Notes under the pieces: model-generated
What the model was told of the DNA's origin: nothing
Database searches by the model: none
The model's input: only the letters and a program-made list of their open reading frames with translations
Position numbers and translations under genes: made by a program
Origin: Branchiostoma floridae
Lineage: Eukaryota; Chordata; Leptocardii; Amphioxiformes; Branchiostomatidae
DNA length: 64,000 bases
Reading direction: 5' to 3'
NCBI RefSeq assembly: GCF_000003815.2
Contig: NC_049990.1
Location: 9,353,115-9,417,114, forward strand
Shown: piece by piece, positions 58,222-64,000 of the stretch
Layout: each line of letters starts with the position of its first letter
How positions within the stretch are numbered: the first letter of the stretch is position 1

Positions 58222-60249
58222 TATTATATATATAGTAATGCTCATGAGTTTCATAAACCTTCAGGTTTTTCGGCATGCTCCGAATGGGTGCAGTGTCACC
58301 ACCAGAATTTCGGTTAATGCAAATTTATTCCTACTCACCGTTCTGAAAGAGAGAATACAGGAAAACCTTTTTAAGCTTGTTGATGCGTTATATGAAGACG
58401 AAAATTAAATTGTTACTTATTCTATGTATTCTATATAAGATATCATTCCCGTATTCGTATGTGCACTCATGGCAAGATTAAGAGACAGTTACTTGCTTTG
58501 TGGGCTTTCAACTTGCTTTCAAATCCAAATACATTTGTATCTGTTTCAATATTCAAACTGTTACATTTGACAAATGCTCACCATGTTCATTAAATTTTTA
58601 TTATGTAGTGAAATCAGCAAAGATGTAGCTATGCAATGGCACTTCTAGATCAATGTTGGTTCTTATGCCTCTGATGTGAGATGACTGAATGAGTCTGTAT
58701 CTCCTCTCTGGACAGAAATGTGCAAAACGGCGCTCAAAATATCATTTTCTTACCTCCAACAGAACCATTGGCGACAGCTTCACCATGTCTGCTGCCTTGG
58801 CAAGAACCGACGTGTGGCTCTACCAATCAGATCTCATGTTTGACTTTCCTAAACCCATGATGCCAAATATGGTCAGCATAGCTGGTCACATGGCTGAGGA
58901 TGTCAAGCCGCTCAGTGAGGTCAGTTCTTCAAAAATCAAATTAGTAACATTCCATAGAAAGACAAACACAAAAAAATATGCTTATTATTCGCACATTATT
59001 ACATTATAAACCCTTGCAGTCTACTTTTACATATGGTCGTGATCCAACTTAACGTGGATGGTTCAGACGTACGTAATGGTTAACATCTCTTGTCTGGACC
59101 TGATTGGCCTAACTGGTATAATTCCATAGGAGCTGGAGAAGTTTGTGCAGAGTTCTGGAGATGACGGTGTTGTGCTTGTAACGTTCGGCTCCTTGGTAGC
59201 AGCTATGCCTGCAGACATAGCCGACATGCTGGCCGCTGCTTTTGCCCGTCTGCCACAGAAGGTTGTGTGGCGCTACGCTGGGACGCCACCTCCAAGTCTG
59301 GGGCCAAACACCAAGACCATGGAGTGGGTGCCTCAAATCGACATACTAGGTATATTCTATCAACTCGTTGCAAATTATACTAGTAATGCGGAACTATTGC
59401 ATTTGTTCGAAACTAGCTAGGATACACAAGAGTCTGTCCTTTTTTGTCATGGTTTTGTGAAGGTTGAAAGCATTTAGCATATCGTCTTACATACATACTT
59501 TGACATTGTTTTGTCAAAACAAAGTAACTTGAGTAAATATTTTATACCTGCAGCTCATCCTAAGACAAAGGCGTTTGTATCACATTGTGGCTACAACGGA
59601 GTAGCAGAGGCTATGTACCACGGGGTGCCCCTGGTCGGCATGCCTCTGTTCGCCGAACAATTCGATAACATTGCCAGGATGGTGGCCCGTGGGATAGCGG
59701 TGTCATTGGACATCCACACGGTGACGTCAGAGGAGGTTTTCCAGGCCATCACATCTGTTATTTCGGATCCTAGGTAAGTGTGATGTGGAGTATCTGTTAG
59801 CGTTTAAATATCTCACCAATCTCTTTTCCTTTCATCGTTGGGTGGAACATCATTATTCTGAAGCAAATTTTTAGTCACCAGCTGTCGGTGCATGTAAGAA
59901 TGTGGGCATGTTGTGGGTATGTAATATAATGGACTAAAATTTTACTGTTTCTTTTTTTCTCAGCTACAAGGAGAAGACCAATCTGATCTCCACGCATCTT
60001 CGTGACCAACCACAGTCGCCCATGGAGCGGGCAGTATGGTGGATAGAACACGTCATCAAACATGGCGGCCTCCCCCATCTCAGGTCGAGGGCACCCGAAC
60101 TCCCCTTCTACCAGTACTACCTGCTAGAAGTTATTGCCCTGATTGTTGCAGTTATATCTGCTGTATTGTTGTCTTGTTGGAAGTGCTGTTCGTTTGCATG
60201 TCGCATGTGCAAAAGGAGTATGACTACCACCAAGCTGAAAATTAATTGA
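54793..60249 (+). CDS. UGT: UDP-glycosyltransferase-like protein, array gene 6 (complete, 524 aa)
   Basis: Exons 54793-55080, 57065-57296, 57825-57996, 58763-58919, 59130-59349, 59554-59773, 59964-60249. ATG 54793 ([15 protein letters not shown]). Pro34 (TYNSPWMDVA) and Tyr145 replace the catalytic dyad. The sugar-contact motif is FAEQFDN. In this copy the donor-site loop WVPQNDLL has become WVPQIDIL, removing the Asn next to the uracil-contacting Gln, and VARGM is VARGI. Exon 2 has LVSTMRSFPTGQ where others have [12 protein letters not shown]. Intron 1 starts like gene 4 and carries a 1.4 kb insertion. The upstream region and the 3'UTR match genes 3 and 7, and genes 2 and 5, respectively. 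Tail KLKIN; AATAAA at 60485-60490. Confidence 0.93.
55583..56971. mobile_element. About 1.39 kb insertion in gene 6 intron 1
   Basis: Gene 4 has CAAACTATCTATTC uninterrupted at about 43339. In gene 6 AACT is followed by foreign DNA, and AACTATCTATTC resumes at about 56972, giving a 4-bp duplication AACT. ATATTTCAGCCAT near 55619 and ATGGCTGAAATAT near 56959 are inverted copies close to the ends. Internally there are repeated phrases (TACCAAATTTCAGGTCATT, TTGCTGTACCGTATGCCAAA, CAAGAATGGACTCTTCC), but no transposase frame. Confidence 0.65.
57542..57606. repeat. (CA)n microsatellite, gene 6 intron 2
   Basis: About 32 CA units at the shared intron 2 position. Confidence 0.95.
58114..58220. repeat. 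(TA)n(GA)n compound microsatellite, gene 6 intron 3
   Basis: TATATA tracts broken by TATGTATG are followed by (GA)n. No equivalent exists in the other copies. It makes Tyr-Ile and Ser-Leu artefact frames. Confidence 0.95.
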
Positions 60250-60866
60250 CTGTCGTCGCAAGCATATTTGTACGGACAACAGTAGATGAACAATGAATAC
60301 AGAGGCGCCCCGTAAAAAGAATTTTTAAATGCTATGTCAAACAAAATTGTTCAAGTTGTAAAGCTCTGAATGTTATGTTTGATCGGTGCACGTTTTCGGC
60401 AAAAAAGTTGCCTTTTTTATGAAATCAAAGTGGTAAGGGAGATTGAACAAATAGCCAAACACACAGAGTCTGGTATACAGAACAAATAAATCCTTCATCC
60501 TTCTTCATTGACCTTGTAATTGACATCATTATTCTATTACACTAGTATATCTTTCCGATACTTATTTCTAAATCTACAGGATATACATTTTTTAGCTGCT
60601 TTGTACAATTTACAGCATGGTTGAAAATAATTTTTACTTTGAAACATATGAAAATCGATGCGCGCGCGGATGTCAAACATATATCATCAAAGCAACATGG
60701 CCCAATCAGTCTTAAGAACTAGGAACTCTATGTACAGCGCAATTTTCACTGTTCTTTAATTTGAGAGCTGCAATTTTGTTCAACTTTAATTTTGACCGAT
60801 CGGTGGTAGCAGGGTGCCACGTCACTCATCCAGTGATTGCCCAACATAGAATGCGTGCTGTCCTAC
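60250..60866. other. UGT gene 6 3'UTR and spacer to gene 7
   Basis: No coding exon. Near-identical to 34929-35546. AATAAA at 60485-60490. Confidence 0.6.
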
Positions 60867-60978
60867 TGACCTTTGACACAACACTGTAATTGTATGACAT
60901 GGCCGACTACTGAGCTCAGACTTAGTTGTCTTAGCGTCAGGACCCGGCGTCTGTGGCCAGCTCAGTGCACGAAGGACG
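60867..60978 (+). promoter_or_regulatory. UGT gene 7 promoter block: DR1, initiator-like site and noncoding first exon
   Basis: TGACCTTTGACAC at 60867-60879, TCAGACT at 60916-60922, exon end 60978 before GTGAGT. Essentially identical to the gene 3 block at a distance of about 25.3 kb. The acceptor TTTTCAG ends at 62241. Confidence 0.6.
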
Positions 60979-62241
60979 GTGAGTTTTCCAGATATTCTTC
61001 TGCATGCTATCAGTAGGTAAAGGGGCGTGGGATTATATCTTGTCACACTCGATATAGAGCAATGATCCAAAGTATAAAGAGGAGCTATCGGTGGTGAAGT
61101 GTTCACAGACCATGTTTTCACTGCTCGGGGCGGGGTGGGGTGGTCTAAGCTATTCTAAAACTATTGTAAAATCCACAGCACTATCTTGAGTACAGTCTTG
61201 TTAGTTTTAATACGCTTCCAACGATCGCTACCCAGTTGGAATCGGACTAGTAAGTCTAACAAGACTGGGTACCAGGGTACACAGGTGTACGTCTGTTTGG
61301 TCAATTGTCTTCTCCCTTGATTTGCTTCAGTCACTGTGACTTATTAACCAAGAGATCGGGACGAGCAGGTACCCCTTCGTGTGTGTGCTATATCTTATTT
61401 GCATTTACGTACTGTCCGAAGACTACTTTTTTCTAGTGGCACCTGTTTCCCTTAACAACTTCGAGTTCCTTTAGAAATGAATGTAGTGCGTAATAGAATA
61501 TCAAGATGTTTGCTACAGTAGTGCCTGTTTTGAGGTACATGATCGTAAGTTGATGTGTTACACTGAATGGTGGTCCTAATGACAATGTAAATACAAACTG
61601 TTGACATTTCGGACTGGCCTTTGCAACCACAAACATGTAAAGACAAAATTTACATGTATGTCAGGGTAGAGATTGCAATATGTCAGAATCGTCCATTTTG
61701 AGGGCAGTAATGCCGATCGATAAAGGCTCCGACCGATGAGGATACTAGAAGATTCATATTATATGTTTAGTTGGTCTCGCATCTGAGTCCTGAGTTTCGA
61801 GTCATTGATCTTAAATAACATAAATCGAAGTTGAAGTCTTGCAATATCTAGAAATTTACAGACTTCGATCGCGATCTCTACCGACAGAATCGGCGATTCT
61901 ATCAGATTGTTATCTCTACCCTGAGTGTCCCTGACATATTGTTTAAAAAACAAAAGGCTTAACGGTCTACATTTTGAAAACACGATGCGTAACAGATTGG
62001 GCAGCACAATGATATGCATGGTAACTTACATAGCAACGTGGTTTTATCTAGTAGAATATACACAAATTTTTAGCTCAATGAACGGTTCCTTTTTTCTATC
62101 AGTTAGAAGTGTAAATAAAAAAAAGTACGACAACGTATCTTTAACATTTATGTTGTTCCTCGTTAACATGTGCCGAGGTGGTGCAAGATGATAGATCTGT
62201 CCGTTACAATCGTTGAATGCCCTTCTTACTTATGTTTTCAG
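60979..62241. other. Putative 5'UTR intron of UGT gene 7
   Basis: No coding sequence. Near-identical to 35659-36904 and free of the gene 6 insertions, so it is the uninterrupted form. Confidence 0.6.
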
Positions 62242-62297
62242 ATTCTGACACAGAAAACTTCACTATTACTACCGTAGTGCTGGTGCTGAGTACTAGT

Positions 62298-63458
62298 ATG
62301 TCGACTGGTTTGCACCTGTTCCTGGCGGTTGTCGCCATCTTGTCTCAACATGTCCAAGCTGCCGACATCCTTGTGGCTACAGTGACCTACGCCAGCCCCT
62401 GGATGGACGTGGCGAAGATTGCCGAAGAATTGGCCTCCCGAGGCCACGTCGTCACCGTGTTGGCTCATGCTAGTCAAAAGAGCGACCTGATGCGGAAATG
62501 GCCGACCTTGCAGTACGAAACATTCGGAGATCCCGAAACACCACCGTCGATTAAGGAAGTAGCAAAAACTGTGCCTCAAAAGATGGTGGGTATTTAGAAA
62601 TATGAGGAATAAAAGCACGGTATTGTAAGCAAGCTTAAGCCCTTCACTCTTGGAGCAAAACTTCGGGATTCATTCCACCAATCTCCTTCTTCAATGTGCG
62701 CGTCTAACTTCATATAGCTGAAGACTTCGGACGCGGATTAGGACAAGGGTCTTTGGTTTGACGGTGGTCGCTTTTACTTCTGTGCGTTATGTTTGGGGGG
62801 GGGGTGTAAGAGACGGGGGAGCCTAGCTCCTCAATGGCAGGGGCGCTTCTCCCTGCCCGCCGCCCTGTAGGTGGGCGCCGGTAAGTACCCGTAACTCTAG
62901 TAGTGTCTTACATATTGGTAATGGCATTCTTGAAAGCCTGAAGTGTTTCTACTCGGACTATTGCTTCTGGTAGGTGGTTCCATTCCCTAACGGTCCTCGG
63001 GAAGATGGAGTTTAGATGGTTATCTGTTCATGAGAATGTGGGGTGGTACGCTGAGGTATTTTCTGTGCGTGATGGTGTGGATAAACCCTTGCTTATAAAT
63101 GGCATTTGAGTTGATACTAAATTGTTGGTGATTTTAAAGAACATGTGGAGACGAACACATCGTCTTCTTTCGGCCTGGCTCCCTATATCATACAATTTTC
63201 TTACGTCTTTTTAATGCCCGTTACAGGCATTTTCTTCATCTGGGATGTTGGGCCTCCTAAAGTTTGGCAGTACATTGAGTTCTGCACTGCTGGACCTTGG
63301 TGAAGAGATGCTGAGTGACAATCAACTACTGACGAAACTAAGCAACAGCCACTATGACGTTGTCCTGACATATGCTGGTCCCTCGTATGGGCCAACCGTG
63401 GCACAGTACTTGGACCTGCCTCTAGTCTGCACAATGAGGTCTTTGCCTACGGGACAAG
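62298..63458 (+). CDS. UGT: UDP-glycosyltransferase-like protein, array gene 7 (exons 1-2 only; truncated by window end)
   Basis: Exons 62298-62585 and 63227-63458; by comparison with gene 3, exon 3 should begin about 730 bp further on, just past the window. ATG 62298. Exon 1 differs from gene 3 by one residue (AIL versus AIF), and exon 2 by a few (LGLL, LSNSHYDVV). Pro34 and Tyr145 again replace the catalytic His and Asp. Intron 1 contains the same LINE fragment as gene 3, and intron 2 the same CA-repeat region in shorter form, so genes 3 and 7 derive from a recent duplication. Which sugar-contact variant it carries cannot be seen. Confidence 0.92.
62684..63173 (-). mobile_element. Truncated LINE fragment in gene 7 intron 1 (duplicate of the gene 3 copy)
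   Basis: Same limits, orientation and RT C-terminal coding remnant as at 37342-37833. It was inherited by segmental duplication rather than by a second insertion. Confidence 0.65.
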
Positions 63459-63700
63459 GTATGTTCAAATTGATATAGTACAGGCCGATCTACATGACTA
63501 CATGTAACACAATCTATATTTCTTGTTTTCTCGTCCCCCTGTCCTCCCATTTCCACCGGTGCATTGAGCAGCTACAGAAGTTTACCAGTCTGCTTGGTCC
63601 ATTGCTCAGGCTTTTGTTGTCTCTATGTATGCTAAAAGCCATCTCCGCGATGTTTTATCTCACGTACGTTTCCTTTCCCCACACTCGCGATAAGCACACG

Positions 63701-63705
<5 letters not shown>

Positions 63706-63753
<48 letters not shown>

Positions 63754-63759
63754 ACACAC
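63706..63759. repeat. (CA)n microsatellite, gene 7 intron 2
   Basis: About 54 bp of CA units. The CG-rich interruptions present in gene 3 are absent here. Confidence 0.95.
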
Positions 63760-64000
63760 TCCTTATATATATAAATTTATAGAGAGAGGGGGGAGACTGG
63801 CAGATTCGCAGACTGGCAGAATCGGCCATTCTACCAGAGAAGAGATCGCGGACATACCCTGGTATCTTTGCTCTGTGTTCCTTGGCAATCAACTGACACA
63901 GTGGTTTTGACCTGTTCTTAAAAGGACTTCACTATTTGCTGCCCTGTATGCCACGCCATGTTTCAATTGTGATACATTTGAATTTTTGTGCTAACTGCCG

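Noticed and set aside
58076-58408. Tyr-Ile/Arg-Glu repeat frames
   Set aside because: Translation of the TA/GA microsatellite in gene 6 intron 3.
25483-63458. UGT1-style locus with alternative first exons spliced to shared 3' exons
   Set aside because: Every copy has its own full set of 3' exons, stop codon and promoter block, so the layout is of UGT2 type.
1-64000. CRISPR arrays, operons, bacterial promoters, tRNA or rRNA genes
   Set aside because: The window is a spliced animal genome. The direct repeats seen are microsatellites, transposons or segmental duplications, and I found no tRNA cloverleaf or rRNA sequence by eye.

Overview
The window is intron-rich eukaryotic genomic DNA: a scaffold with one 100-N gap, canonical GT-AG splice sites, many short inverted-repeat transposons and microsatellites. 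Gene content (a beta-type arrestin, domain-shuffled cadherin/EGF/Ig membrane proteins and a tandem UDP-glycosyltransferase cluster) fits an invertebrate deuterostome. A cephalochordate (amphioxus, Branchiostoma) is my best guess, but it is an inference from gene style and repeats, not from a diagnostic sequence.

Layout. (1) 142-7183, plus strand: the last five coding exons of a beta-arrestin, ending with the clathrin box and the AP2-binding FxxFxxxR motif; the gene starts before the window. (2) 7184-10434: arrestin 3'UTR and intergenic DNA with a small inverted-repeat element. (3) 10435-14154 and 15216-22024, both minus strand: two neighbouring, apparently paralogous genes for single-pass membrane proteins. 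The upstream one (gene A) encodes signal peptide, cadherin-like repeat, unidentified module, EGF, Ig domain, TM and tail. The downstream one (gene B) keeps the unidentified module, EGF, TM and an NPLY tail, but has neither cadherin nor Ig domain. (4) 22025-23500: intergenic DNA between divergent promoters. (5) 23503 to the window end, plus strand: at least seven head-to-tail UDP-glycosyltransferase (UGT) genes. Six are complete, with seven coding exons of identical length (288, 232, 172, 157, 220, 220, 286 nt; 524 aa); the seventh is cut by the window after exon 2.

Each UGT gene is preceded by a conserved block holding a DR1-type nuclear-receptor site (TGACCTTTGACAC or a variant), an initiator-like TCAGACT in most copies, and a conserved GTGAGT-type donor. 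I read it as a promoter plus noncoding first exon spliced over 1.2-2.1 kb to the ATG exon. The cluster therefore looks like independently promoted genes, not one locus with alternative first exons.

The most notable result is that every UGT copy lacks both residues of the His-Asp catalytic dyad of vertebrate UGTs. The His position is Ala, Val or Pro and the Asp position is Tyr, while reading frames, exon lengths, signal peptide, UDP-binding region, TM helix and KxKxx ER-retrieval tail are intact. The sugar-contacting Asp-Gln pair also alternates along the array: genes 1, 3 and 5 have DAH, genes 2, 4 and 6 have EQF. This points to an array under selection for altered chemistry or a non-catalytic role, built by repeated segmental duplication and gene conversion.
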